Source of the DNA: Chitinophagaceae bacterium
GTDB taxonomy: Bacteria; Bacteroidota; Bacteroidia; Chitinophagales; Chitinophagaceae
Assembly (NCBI GenBank): GCA_020437365.1
Contig: JAGQWM010000019.1
Span: 1-41,726 of the forward strand
Length of the DNA stretch: 41,726 bases
Reading direction: 5' to 3'
Part shown: positions 8,848 to 16,739 of the stretch, piece after piece
Position numbering within the stretch: the stretch's first letter is position 1
How the letters are laid out: every line of letters starts with the position of its first letter
Translations under genes and position numbers: made by a program
Notes under the pieces: model-generated
Databases searched by the model: none
What the model saw: only the letters and a program-made list of their open reading frames with translations
What the model was told of the DNA's origin: nothing

Positions 8848-8858
8848 AACTTTTTGTT

Positions 8859-9095
8859 ATGTGGCAGGAAACCAATCAAAAATTGTATCAGAAATTTCAG
8901 TTTACCAATTTCAGCGAAGCCTTTGCTTTTATGACCCGTGTGGCTATAGAAGCCGAAAAAATGAATCATCATCCCTTGTGGACCAATGTGTATAATACAG
9001 TAGAAATATGGTTGAGTACACATGATGCCGGTGATATCGTAACAGAAAAAGACAAATTACTATCTCAAAAAATAGACGCTTTGCTTACAAAATAA
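8859..9095 (+). CDS. phhB: 4a-hydroxytetrahydrobiopterin dehydratase (PCD/DCoH family)
   Basis: A 78-residue-class protein that dehydrates the 4a-carbinolamine formed by aromatic amino acid hydroxylases, recycling the pterin cofactor. The active-site signature appears as [26 protein letters not shown], with the His pair and the NxV...LxTHD pattern of the family. At 77 residues it is somewhat shorter than the usual 95-105; the N-terminal strand is trimmed but the catalytic region is whole. It sits between the IPExxxVDY gene and the CtlX-like gene, which starts 3 bp after its stop, so co-transcription is likely. No hydroxylase is visible in the window. Confidence 0.9.
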   Translation: MWQETNQKLYQKFQFTNFSEAFAFMTRVAIEAEKMNHHPLWTNVYNTVEIWLSTHDAGDIVTEKDKLLSQKIDALLTK

Positions 9096-9098
9096 AAA

Positions 9099-10019
9099 AT
9101 GGCTACTACATCTACCATACTCATGGTTCGTCCGGCTGCTTTTGGTTATAATGCCGAAACGGCGACCAATAATTTTTTTCAGCAAAAGGGCGACAAACCT
9201 GTTGCGCATATACAGCAAGAAGCCCTGGCGGAATTTGACAATATGGTCAAAACACTACGGCAACAAAAAATAAATGTGATAGTGGTGGAGGATTCAGCAT
9301 CGCCGATGAAGCCCGATGCCATTTTCCCCAATAATTGGTTCTGTACTTCGCCGCAGGGAAAAATCGACATTTTCCCCATGTACGCTGCCAACAGGAGATT
9401 GGAAAAAAGAGAAGATATATTGCAAAAGTTGAGTCGTGATTTTAAAGTGAGTGATGTACAAGACTGGAGTGAATTTGAAGCAGAAGGCCGTTTTCTGGAA
9501 GGCACCGGCAGTATGATTATTGATTATGACAACGAGTTGATATATGCTGCTATTTCTGAAAGAACTAATCTTTCCGTCCTGGAAAAATTTGCCGTAGCCA
9601 ATCAATTTCAGGCCGTAGTCTTTCTGGCGAAAGACGAAACTGGACAAGCCATTTATCATACCAATGTGATGATGGCCCTGGGCGAAAAATTCTGTATTCT
9701 CTGCGAAGAAGCCATAGAAGAAGAGTGGGAACTTATAGCCGTACGGCAACTCCTCGCCTCTACGGGACATGAAATAATTCCCATCACCCAAAAACAAATG
9801 AACCGCTTTGCCGGTAATATGCTGGAAGTACAAAATACAGCTGGAAAACGTTTTTTAATTATGAGCCAGTCAGCCCATGAAGCATTGGATCATTCGCAAA
9901 AACAAAAATTAAAAAACTATTGTACGCTATTACCTATTCCAATCGGGCAAATAGAGGAAGCCGGTGGCGGCAGTGTTCGATGTATGATGGCAGAAATTTT
10001 TCTTCCTTCGAAGAAATAG
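9099..10019 (+). CDS. ctlX: CtlX-type guanidino/ureido hydrolase (amidinotransferase fold)
   Basis: A 306-residue protein of the arginine deiminase / amidinotransferase fold, closest by pattern to the citrulline utilization hydrolase CtlX. Visible elements: the opening MVRPAAFGYNAETATNNFFQ, the acidic loop FPNNWFCT, LEGTGSMIIDYDNELIYAAISERT (conserved Glu/Asp), YHTNVMMALG (catalytic His) and the C-terminal GGGSVRCMMAEIF, where Cys295 is the expected nucleophile. The substrate may be citrulline or a related guanidino/ureido compound; the assignment to citrulline is from family knowledge. Last gene of the 6713-10019 plus-strand run and convergent with the thioredoxin gene. Confidence 0.85.
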   Translation: MATTSTILMVRPAAFGYNAETATNNFFQQKGDKPVAHIQQEALAEFDNMVKTLRQQKINVIVVEDSASPMKPDAIFPNNWFCTSPQGKIDIFPMYAANRRLEKREDILQKLSRDFKVSDVQDWSEFEAEGRFLEGTGSMIIDYDNELIYAAISERTNLSVLEKFAVANQFQAVVFLAKDETGQAIYHTNVMMALGEKFCILCEEAIEEEWELIAVRQLLASTGHEIIPITQKQMNRFAGNMLEVQNTAGKRFLIMSQSAHEALDHSQKQKLKNYCTLLPIPIGQIEEAGGGSVRCMMAEIFLPSKK

Positions 10020-10049
10020 TTTTGTGGCTAAAAATTTTTTCGATGATGC

Positions 10050-10346
10050 TTACAAAAATTTGCGAATTATTTTTTCCAAATTTACTGCGGGCACTACACC
10101 GGATTGGCGCCATTTAATTTCGCCGTTTTTAAAAATTATTAATGTCGGCACACCCTGAATTTGATAAGCACTTGCTGCTTCCGGGCTTTTATCCACGTCG
10201 ATTTTTATAATTGTAGCCTTGTCGCCTATTTTAGATTTTAACTCTCGTAAAACAGGTTGCATCATTTTACAAGGGCCACACCATTCGGCAGAAAAATCTA
10301 CCAGCACCGGCTTGTCGGCATTTATTAGTTCTTCAAATGATGTCAT
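10050..10346 (-). CDS. trxA: Thioredoxin
   Basis: A 98-residue cytosolic disulfide reductase with the classic active site EWCGPCKM (Cys23, Cys26), cis-Pro in [11 protein letters not shown], and no signal peptide. It is the last gene of the selD operon, and its start overlaps the 3' end of the membrane-protein gene by 14 bp, implying translational coupling. In this setting it may reduce the rhodanese or OsmC proteins encoded upstream; that role is inference. Confidence 0.96.
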   Translation of the reverse strand: MTSFEELINADKPVLVDFSAEWCGPCKMMQPVLRELKSKIGDKATIIKIDVDKSPEAASAYQIQGVPTLIIFKNGEIKWRQSGVVPAVNLEKIIRKFL

Positions 10347-10617
10347 TCTCTTTTATTTCTTCGTATTCAACCTTTTGAAATTTTGCTTCTATTTTCCGGG
10401 CCTGTTCAGGTTTGTTTGAGTTGTAAAAACAAGCACAGCCAAACCCCAAAAAACCCATAGCAGCAAAATAGGCACCAACGAATACAAATAGCCATTGTTG
10501 GTCCAGTATGGATTGAATAAGAATGAATATTCCCAACCCAAAATATAAGGCTCTTATAAATGTCCAGCCGGTCAATATTTTTTGTTTCAGGCTTTTCATG
10601 CTAAAAAATTTCTTCAT
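10333..10617 (-). CDS. Small membrane protein of the selD operon
   Basis: A 94-residue protein with two hydrophobic segments (about residues 18-36 and 42-62), a [10 protein letters not shown] motif at the end of the second, and a charged cytoplasmic tail. It resembles small inner-membrane proteins found beside rhodanese and thioredoxin genes in Bacteroidota, but I cannot name the family with confidence. An alternative start at Met7 (10599) would drop MKKFFS. The cysteines at the membrane edge could be redox active. It lies 9 bp after dps and overlaps trxA by 14 bp. Confidence 0.75.
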   Translation of the reverse strand: MKKFFSMKSLKQKILTGWTFIRALYFGLGIFILIQSILDQQWLFVFVGAYFAAMGFLGFGCACFYNSNKPEQARKIEAKFQKVEYEEIKENDII

Positions 10618-10626
10618 TCAAAGGAA

Positions 10627-11097
10627 TCATTTTTGCAAATAGGCCGAATACATCCACACTAATTTTTCCTGCTCCCGAATGTAGTCGCTCATTAAAGCGT
10701 TGGTACCTTCATCGTTTGCCTCTTCAGAAATCGAAAGCAATTCTCTTTGCTTAATTAATAAAATTTTAAATGCTTCCAAAATAATCTTAACGCCTTTTTC
10801 CGGTTGTGAAATATTTTTGGCAGATTTTATGGAAGATGCTTTCTTATAATCATCGAAGGTGTGAAGTGGTGTTGCGTCAAGTGTCAATATTCTTTCGGCT
10901 ATTTCATCTACTTTCAATAATAAATTATTATAGAGTTCTTCGAATTTTAAATGGAGTTCAAAAAACTTTTCTCCTTTAATGTTCCAATGTAATCCCCTGG
11001 TATTTTGGTAAAATACCATATAGTCGGCTAATACATTATTCATTTTTTCCGCAAGTAATTTCGCTTTTGATTGGTCGAGACCTATTGAATTTTTCAT
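10627..11097 (-). CDS. dps: Dps-family ferritin-like DNA-protection protein
   Basis: A 156-residue mini-ferritin that oxidises Fe(II) with peroxide and stores it in a 12-mer shell. The ferroxidase residues are His37 (TRGLHWNI), His49 (FELHLKF), Glu53, Asp64 and Glu68 (KVDEIAERI), with the same spacing as the Listeria-type site. The tail is short, without the Lys-rich DNA-binding extension of E. coli Dps, so direct DNA binding is not assured. Flanked by OsmC and the small membrane protein at 11 and 9 bp. Confidence 0.95.
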   Translation of the reverse strand: MKNSIGLDQSKAKLLAEKMNNVLADYMVFYQNTRGLHWNIKGEKFFELHLKFEELYNNLLLKVDEIAERILTLDATPLHTFDDYKKASSIKSAKNISQPEKGVKIILEAFKILLIKQRELLSISEEANDEGTNALMSDYIREQEKLVWMYSAYLQK

Positions 11098-11108
11098 AAT
11101 TTAATTTT

Positions 11109-11558
11109 TTATTTAGCTACAATGATGGTTGGATGCATTGTAACTTTTGATGTAATAGAATTAGAAATTAAACAAGCTGCTTCTGATTTTTGTAAAACTC
11201 TTTCAGCTTTTTCTTTAAATTTTTCATCAGTTATTAATACCGTCGGTTCAAGAATAACTTCCTGCATTACAAATTTACCATCTGTTTTTCCTAAAATTCC
11301 TTTTGATTTACAATCAAAACTTTTAAAATCCAAATTTGAATTTTCTGCAATGGCCAGAAAAGTCGTCATAAGACAACTACTTACGGCGGCGGTAAACAAA
11401 TGTTCCGGTGACCAAATGCCCGGCATTCCCTTGGGAAATTCGGGTGGTGTAGCCACTTCCAGGCAATTATTAAAATCCTTATTGAGCTCCGGTGAACACA
11501 TCACCCCTTTTCTGTCCTGGCTCCAGTTAATATTTACGTTGTAATAATGTGGTTCCAT
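11109..11558 (-). CDS. OsmC-family peroxidase-like protein
   Basis: A 149-residue OsmC/Ohr-fold protein. The two family cysteines are seen in AVSSCLMTTFLAIAEN and SEAACLISNSI, and the GxWSPEHLFTAAVSSC helix entry is typical. Members reduce organic hydroperoxides, and some bind persulfides, through the cysteine pair. It follows the 103-residue rhodanese gene by 3 bp and precedes dps, so it is part of the same transcript. Whether it acts on peroxides or on sulfur species here cannot be decided. Confidence 0.92.
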   Translation of the reverse strand: MEPHYYNVNINWSQDRKGVMCSPELNKDFNNCLEVATPPEFPKGMPGIWSPEHLFTAAVSSCLMTTFLAIAENSNLDFKSFDCKSKGILGKTDGKFVMQEVILEPTVLITDEKFKEKAERVLQKSEAACLISNSITSKVTMHPTIIVAK

Positions 11559-11561
11559 AAT

Positions 11562-11873
11562 TTAAATTTTATTTTGTAATCTAATCCAGCTTCCGCCGTT
11601 ATATACAGCTGCAAAGCCATTTGATTTAAGTAAAGATTTTGCGGATGAACTTCTCATTCCTGAAGCGCAACAAACGATGATGGGTGTTTCTTTTTTCAAC
11701 TTTGTTACATGGTTTGACAGGTTATTCAACGGAATATTCACCGACTCTTTGATATGCCCTTGTTGAAATTCTGCTTTTGTTCTAACATCGATAATCTGTG
11801 CACCGTTTTGCATCAACGCCTTGTAATCTGTTCGTACGCCCAGACCAAGCAAGTTTTTAAAATATTGTATCAT
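11562..11873 (-). CDS. Single-domain rhodanese (second of two)
   Basis: A 103-residue rhodanese-like sulfurtransferase. The active loop is IVCCASGMRSSSAKSLL, with CASGMR as the six-residue persulfide loop, after the typical IIDVRTKAEFQQGHIKESVNIPL segment. The N-terminus (MIQYFKNLLGLG) is short and not a signal peptide, so it is likely cytoplasmic. It is adjacent to a second rhodanese gene (18 bp), which it resembles, suggesting an old tandem duplication. Confidence 0.93.
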   Translation of the reverse strand: MIQYFKNLLGLGVRTDYKALMQNGAQIIDVRTKAEFQQGHIKESVNIPLNNLSNHVTKLKKETPIIVCCASGMRSSSAKSLLKSNGFAAVYNGGSWIRLQNKI

Positions 11874-11891
11874 ACTTTATTTTTTATTTTA

Positions 11892-12137
11892 TTAATTCAA
11901 ATCCATCCAACTTCCGCCATCTTCACATGCTACTCCAAAATTTTTTAGCATTAAAATAGCTTGTTTGCTTCGAACTCCACTGGCGCAGCAAAGTATAACG
12001 GGCTGGTTCAACAATTTTATTTCCTCAACTCTTTCTTGAATTTCGTATAGCGGAATATTTATACTGCCCGGATAATTTCCGCCCAAAAACTCTTCCGGCA
12101 TTCTTACGTCCACCACTGTTCTATTGCTCTTGTTCAT
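11892..12137 (-). CDS. Single-domain rhodanese (first of two)
   Basis: An 81-residue minimal rhodanese with DVRMPEEFLGGNYPGSINIPL and the active loop CCASGVRSKQAIL. Both it and the next gene end in a GGSW motif (EDGGSWMDLN here, NGGSWIRLQ there). Its start overlaps the end of the DUF6132 gene by 17 bp, implying coupled translation. At 81 residues it is among the shortest rhodaneses, but all fold elements seem present. Confidence 0.92.
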   Translation of the reverse strand: MNKSNRTVVDVRMPEEFLGGNYPGSINIPLYEIQERVEEIKLLNQPVILCCASGVRSKQAILMLKNFGVACEDGGSWMDLN

Positions 12138-12351
12138 TTTTTATATTTTTATTTTTTTTAAAATTTGTTGATTTGAAAAGGCTAAAAAACAGGCCTCCCA
12201 TTAATGCGCCATACAATGTGCTGTTCACCGGTTTTGAAGTAATTGAACAAGTACCGCTTACACAACCTACAAAATGGTAGTAAGCATAACCTCCAACGGC
12301 TCCGATTATGGCCCCAATAATGAATAGTTTTTGCTGCTTGATAAATTTCAT
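12121..12351 (-). CDS. DUF6132-family membrane protein
   Basis: A 76-residue inner-membrane protein starting at ATG 12351 (MKFIKQQ); a longer reading uses TTG. Two hydrophobic helices flank the motif FVGCVSGTCSITSKP, whose cysteine pair and following STLYGALMGGL are the hallmark of DUF6132. These small proteins often accompany rhodanese and sulfur-handling genes in Bacteroidota; their function is unknown. The tail is Lys/Asn/Glu-rich and its stop lies inside the next gene. Confidence 0.8.
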   Translation of the reverse strand: MKFIKQQKLFIIGAIIGAVGGYAYYHFVGCVSGTCSITSKPVNSTLYGALMGGLFFSLFKSTNFKKNKNIKNEQEQ

Positions 12352-12395
12352 GCTGCAAAGTTCGGTCAATAAAAAAAGATAAAAGGTGACTTTTG

Positions 12396-13025
12396 TTACA
12401 TTTCTCCCAAAATCCTGATTTGATTTCGATACAGTAATAACCGGTTGTCGTTTTCCAGTTTTTTTAGCAGTCTTGAGATGACAACCCTTGAAGTGGCCAG
12501 GTCTTTTGCAATCTGCTCATGCGAAAGGTTTATGAGTTTTGAATCTGTAGCATTCGATTTTTCTTTCAAATAATAGACAAGTCGTTCATCCAGTTTTTGG
12601 AAAGCTATCTGATCAATTGTTTTCATTAATTCATTGAAACGAACCCGGATACTTTTTAAAATAAAACTTTTCCAGGTTTTGTATTTCATCATCCACTCGT
12701 CCATGACAGTGATGGGTATGGTGAGTAGCTCGGTATCTTCTTCTGCTACCAATTTTGTTTCACTCGGAAACTGTTGCATACAACAAGTAAACGTCATAGC
12801 GCAACTTTCCTTTGGGCCGATATAATAGAGCAATAATTCACGGCCATCCTCATCCAATCTTGACACTTTTAATAAACCCGAAAGAACAATTGGCATAACA
12901 CGTACGGTTTGCCCAATATCAAGCAATATTTCTGATTCCTTCAATGAAACAAATTTTCCTTTCTGCTCAATTTCTTCAATTAATTCAGGTTCAAAAAGGT
13001 GTTTAAAAATTTCGGACAATTTCAT
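12396..13025 (-). CDS. Crp/Fnr-family transcriptional regulator
   Basis: A 209-residue regulator with an N-terminal cyclic-nucleotide-binding fold and a C-terminal winged helix (LSHEQIAKDLATSRVVISRLLKKLE). The effector pocket lacks an obvious cAMP-binding RxS motif. Instead there is a cysteine cluster ESCAMTFTCCMQQFP in the middle of the sensor domain, which suggests redox or sulfur sensing. It is the second gene of the operon, 15 bp after selD, so it probably regulates its own operon. The ligand is unknown. Confidence 0.92.
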   Translation of the reverse strand: MKLSEIFKHLFEPELIEEIEQKGKFVSLKESEILLDIGQTVRVMPIVLSGLLKVSRLDEDGRELLLYYIGPKESCAMTFTCCMQQFPSETKLVAEEDTELLTIPITVMDEWMMKYKTWKSFILKSIRVRFNELMKTIDQIAFQKLDERLVYYLKEKSNATDSKLINLSHEQIAKDLATSRVVISRLLKKLENDNRLLLYRNQIRILGEM

Positions 13026-13040
13026 TTTTTTGAATACATA

Positions 13041-14108
13041 TTATTTTACAAAAATGCTTTTTACGCCCGGTTCTTGCATCATTCCCACAGGCTCAGCAAA
13101 AGCCGACAGGCCGGCACTTTGTAATAAAGTTATTACTTCTTCTACCGCTTCTTTTTTGACGCTGACCAACAAGCCACCATTTGTTTGCGGGTCGGGTAAA
13201 AGTGAAAAAGCTTCCATAACATTGACACCTTTTGCAAATTCAACTTTATCACTGTAGGCATTCCAGTTTCTGGAAGTCGCATCCGGAAAAATGCGTTTCG
13301 CTATATACGTTTTGACACCATCGGCAACGGGTATTTTATCATAATAAATTGCTGCACTTAAGCCACTCCCTTCCACCATTTCAATCAAATGCCCCAGGAA
13401 ACCAAAACCTGTAACATCTGTCATGGCGGAAACGCCGGGAATTTTTCCCAATGCCATTCCAATGGTATTTAAAGTGGTCATTTGCTGTATCATCGCCGAA
13501 AGATATTCTTCGAGCAACAAACCTCTTTTTTGTGCCGTAGATAAAATACCTACACCAAGGGGTTTGGTCAGGAAAATAAAATCGCCGGGCGTAGCAGTAT
13601 GGTTTTTTTTCAGATTGTCTATTCGCACTTCACCTGTAACGGCCAGTCCGAAAATGGGTTCTTCGCTATCAATGCTATGGCCACCGGCAAGTGGAATACC
13701 GGCTTCGGCACAAATTTTTCGTCCACCTTCAATCACTTTTTGTGCCAGTTCGGTTGAAATTTTTTCGACCGGCCATCCCAATATGGCTACGGCCATCAAT
13801 GGTTGTCCTCCCATCGCATACACATCACTGATAGCATTGGCAGCAGCTATTCGTCCAAAATCAAATGCATCATCTACAATTGGCGTAAAAAAATCAGTAG
13901 ATGAAATGATAGCCTTACCCTGACCAATATCATACACGGCAGCGTCGTCATTTTTTTCGTAACCTACCAATAATTTTGGGTTGGACGAAAAGGCAACGTT
14001 CGTTTGCAAAATATCATCCAGTATTTTAGGTGCAATTTTGCAACCGCATCCTGCACCGCGGGCATATTGTGTTAACCTGTCAGGCGATGATGTTTTTGGA
14101 TTTTCCAT
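13041..14108 (-). CDS. selD: SelD, selenide, water dikinase (selenophosphate synthetase)
   Basis: Makes selenophosphate from selenide and ATP. The 355-residue protein begins with the catalytic loop GAGCGCK, where Cys21 and Lys24 match the essential Cys17 and Lys20 of the E. coli enzyme; it is a Cys, not a selenocysteine, form. The glycine-rich ATP site and the Asp-rich metal sites (TDFFTPIVDD, GGHSIDSEEP, MTDVTGFGFLGH) are all present. First gene of a nine-gene operon. The only selenophosphate consumer in the window is MnmH at 16681. Confidence 0.97.
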   Translation of the reverse strand: MENPKTSSPDRLTQYARGAGCGCKIAPKILDDILQTNVAFSSNPKLLVGYEKNDDAAVYDIGQGKAIISSTDFFTPIVDDAFDFGRIAAANAISDVYAMGGQPLMAVAILGWPVEKISTELAQKVIEGGRKICAEAGIPLAGGHSIDSEEPIFGLAVTGEVRIDNLKKNHTATPGDFIFLTKPLGVGILSTAQKRGLLLEEYLSAMIQQMTTLNTIGMALGKIPGVSAMTDVTGFGFLGHLIEMVEGSGLSAAIYYDKIPVADGVKTYIAKRIFPDATSRNWNAYSDKVEFAKGVNVMEAFSLLPDPQTNGGLLVSVKKEAVEEVITLLQSAGLSAFAEPVGMMQEPGVKSIFVK

Positions 14109-14145
14109 TTGTCAAATCTCGTATTTGTTTCTTTAACTTTAAAAA

Positions 14146-15342
14146 ATGAAGTCTTTACACGTACCGTTTCTTATTTTTTGCTTTGTATGTTGTATCAATG
14201 CCCGATCACAAATTACAAATCCCAACCTGCCTTTATCGATTATAACTTCTCCCTCGGCGGTACCGGTTTTTATAGGTTACACTGAAAAAACGGAATGGCC
14301 TTCCGGAAAAAGCCTTTTGTATGTACCTACAAAAATTTCATCCTTTCTTGATTTTAAAATAAAATTTGGTGGCGCCTCCAAATCAGAAAAGTTTTTATTG
14401 TATCCTTCTTTGGAATTATATTTTTTGAATGGCGGAACGGCTTGTTACATTGTAAGTATAGGCTCTTACAATCAGTTGCGTAAAAATGATTTTATAAAAG
14501 GGATTCAAGCAGTCAAAAAGAATACGTCCATAAGTTTAATGGCTTTTCCCGATGCAGTGGATTTGCCTGACAATGATTTATATATGGTGCAACGCTATGC
14601 CCTCAACCAGGCAGCGAATGTGGGTAATCGTTTTTGTTTGTTCGATATAAAAGAAGCTGCCAATGCGGTAGAACACCAAGCCGCCATTACGGAATTCAAA
14701 AAAAATATCGGTACTGATTATCTTTCTTTTGGTGCTGCTTATGCTCCGTTTATTCTCAATAAAAAAAATACAAGAATACCTCCGTCAGCTGTGATGGCCG
14801 GCATTTATTGTAAAGTTGATCAAACAAAAGGTGTGTGGAAAGCGCCGGCAAATGAAAAAATTTCCGGCTGTACCGGGTTGGCCATCACTTTATCGAATAC
14901 TGATATTGCTGCTATGACTGTAGATACAAAATCGGGTATTTCTATCAATGCATTACGCATGTTAAATAAAAATGCAGTGGTTTGGGGTGCCCGTACATTG
15001 GATGGCAATAATAACGAATGGCGATACATTCCTGTACGTCGGTTTTTTATGATTGTTCAACAATCAATCAAAAATTCATTGCAGCAGATCGTAACGTTGC
15101 CAAACAACAACACTACCTGGCAAAAAATAAAAACAGCGATTGAAAATTATTTTTTCACCTATTGGCAGTCCGGTGCATTGAAAGGAAGCAAACCGAATGA
15201 AGCTTATTTTGTCAAAATTGGTTTAGGTGAAACAATGACTGCTGTTGATGTACAACAAAAAAGAATTATCATCGAATATGGGCTTTCCTTACTTCGGCCG
15301 GCAGCATTTACCGTGGGTAAAATAACCATGAAATTGAAATAA
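14146..15342 (+). CDS. Exported orphan homologue of contractile tail-sheath protein
   Basis: A 398-residue protein built like the sheath of contractile phage tails and Afp/MAC-type injection systems. Seen in order: VPVFIGYTEK, FFLNGG-like YFLNGGTACYIVSIGSY, PPSAVMAGIYCKVDQTKGVW-KAPANE, NAVVWGARTL, EWRYIPVRRFF, and the C-terminal block WQSGALKGSKPNEAYFVKIG followed by IIIEYGLSLLRPAAF. The block order and wording match known sheaths. Two things are odd. The usual N-terminal PGVYVEE arm, which links neighbouring subunits, is missing and replaced by a Sec signal peptide (MKSLHVPFLIFCFVCCINARSQ). And no tube, baseplate, spike, ATPase or terminator gene is nearby. It therefore looks domesticated for an envelope or extracellular role. 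Divergent from selD across 37 bp. Confidence 0.85.
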   Translation: MKSLHVPFLIFCFVCCINARSQITNPNLPLSIITSPSAVPVFIGYTEKTEWPSGKSLLYVPTKISSFLDFKIKFGGASKSEKFLLYPSLELYFLNGGTACYIVSIGSYNQLRKNDFIKGIQAVKKNTSISLMAFPDAVDLPDNDLYMVQRYALNQAANVGNRFCLFDIKEAANAVEHQAAITEFKKNIGTDYLSFGAAYAPFILNKKNTRIPPSAVMAGIYCKVDQTKGVWKAPANEKISGCTGLAITLSNTDIAAMTVDTKSGISINALRMLNKNAVVWGARTLDGNNNEWRYIPVRRFFMIVQQSIKNSLQQIVTLPNNNTTWQKIKTAIENYFFTYWQSGALKGSKPNEAYFVKIGLGETMTAVDVQQKRIIIEYGLSLLRPAAFTVGKITMKLK

Positions 15343-15344
15343 AC

Positions 15345-16739
15345 TTATTCTCTTGTTTTTCTAAAAATAATGCCTGCATTTTTCTCCAGGTCGGAACTAA
15401 ATCGCAGATGATAAACATCGTCGCCATCACGCACCACTAACAGTCCGGTATTGGGTGGATATTTTCCCAGGTTTTCGGCAAATAATACTAAGCTGAAATC
15501 CGTCATGTCCGGTGTGATGTAAATTGTTTTTTTAATGGCCGTTGCTTTGATGCCCTGGTGCGACAATAAAATTTTTCCGTTTAAATAAACACTAACCGTA
15601 TCGCCATCAATTTCTCCGTTATCATATAATGCCAGTTGTAAACTATCGCTATGAAATTTAACTTCCTGTGCAAATATTGATTTTCTTCCGGCAATGGTTG
15701 CAGCACTTCCAATTATTTCATCAATGGTTTTTTCAGGAATAATCGGTTTCGTGTCAACAATTTTTTCTTGTTGAATGACTGTTTTTTGTGGCGATGGGGC
15801 GATGGGTTGGGGTACTTCCTTTTTTTCTTTTACAATCGGCGTGTTCATGGCCACCGTTTGTTGTACTATCGGTTTTCTTTGTGCAACAACCGGAACCGTC
15901 ATTTTCGGTTGATCTATTTTAGTTTTATTTTTTGTTATCAATGGTTGTTCATTCGTTTTTTGCACCGAAACTTTTTTGGCAGCCGAAGAAGTTTTTATTT
16001 CATTGGTTGGTTCGGTAACGGCTTTCGCAATTAATACATCTACGGCTGCAGTATTGGTTTGCTGAATGGCTGTCGGGTGATTTACGTTCGTCGGTGTGTT
16101 CAAAGTAGTGGCTGTTTGCTTGACTTTATTATAGCTGGCATTCATTTTTTCCGGCTTGGCAATTTTCATTACAACCGGTTGTTCTTTTTTGTTTTTATAA
16201 AATGACACCGTATTCGCCAAGTGCAGTTCCTCCAAATGAGGAAACAATTTTGAAGCAGACAGGTCCGGCTCTTCTTCCAATTCTATTTTTCCGGTCAGTG
16301 CATAATATTTTTTGGTAGCTGTTGTTCGCCAGGTGCCATCGAGTTGCCAGGTATTATCTGATTTATTTCTTTTGAAAGTCGTAATTACCTTTACTTTTTT
16401 ATTTCTTTTTTTCGGAAAATTATATGCTACGATTTCATCATCTTCCACTTCACAAACATCGCCATTGATGGTGCCTTTTACTCTTTTTATAATGTAATAC
16501 AATTGGTCATCCACAATAAATTCGCTCCTGGAATAGCCATAGACTTTTCCGTTATATTCGGTCAAAGCAATTTCAAAAGATTTATCCTGCCGGATGACGG
16601 TGCTGTCGTTACTGATATTGCCGACCCACAAGCCGGAAAGCGACTGCCCGAAAAAAAAGAGTGGAGAAAGCAGTAACAGGCTAAGGAGAATTTGTTTCTT
16701 GCTCCCGCAGTTGAGATATTCGAATAAGTTGGTTGGCAT
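15345..16739 (-). CDS. Secreted protein of unknown function with beta-rich C-terminal domain
   Basis: A 464-residue exported protein I cannot assign. A signal peptide (KKQILLSLLLLSPLFFFGQ) starts about 14 residues after the only ATG, which lies 59 bp inside mnmH. Residues about 35-155 form a lipocalin-like beta-rich segment with GLWVGNISND and WQLDGTWRTT. Residues about 190-345 are a Pro/Thr/Lys/Gln-rich low-complexity linker. The C-terminus (about 365-464) has YDNGEIDGDTVSVYLNGK, a pattern I recall from other secreted Bacteroidota proteins. The mnmH overlap suggests co-transcription; it is convergent with the sheath homologue. Confidence 0.75.
   Translation of the reverse strand: MPTNLFEYLNCGSKKQILLSLLLLSPLFFFGQSLSGLWVGNISNDSTVIRQDKSFEIALTEYNGKVYGYSRSEFIVDDQLYYIIKRVKGTINGDVCEVEDDEIVAYNFPKKRNKKVKVITTFKRNKSDNTWQLDGTWRTTATKKYYALTGKIELEEEPDLSASKLFPHLEELHLANTVSFYKNKKEQPVVMKIAKPEKMNASYNKVKQTATTLNTPTNVNHPTAIQQTNTAAVDVLIAKAVTEPTNEIKTSSAAKKVSVQKTNEQPLITKNKTKIDQPKMTVPVVAQRKPIVQQTVAMNTPIVKEKKEVPQPIAPSPQKTVIQQEKIVDTKPIIPEKTIDEIIGSAATIAGRKSIFAQEVKFHSDSLQLALYDNGEIDGDTVSVYLNGKILLSHQGIKATAIKKTIYITPDMTDFSLVLFAENLGKYPPNTGLLVVRDGDDVYHLRFSSDLEKNAGIIFRKTRE

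Noticed and set aside
10189..10197. TTATCCACG, a DnaA-box-like 9-mer
   Set aside because: One base off, isolated, and inside the thioredoxin gene. A similar lone site is at 28454-28462 inside the TlpA-like gene. These show the background rate.
12756..12771. TGTTTCACTCGGAAAC as a third parS site
   Set aside because: The right arm is out of register with the parS palindrome and it lies within the Crp/Fnr coding sequence.
14146..15342. A prophage or phage-tail remnant around the sheath homologue
   Set aside because: No integrase, tube, baseplate, terminase or other phage gene is nearby, and the flanking genes are ordinary housekeeping genes.
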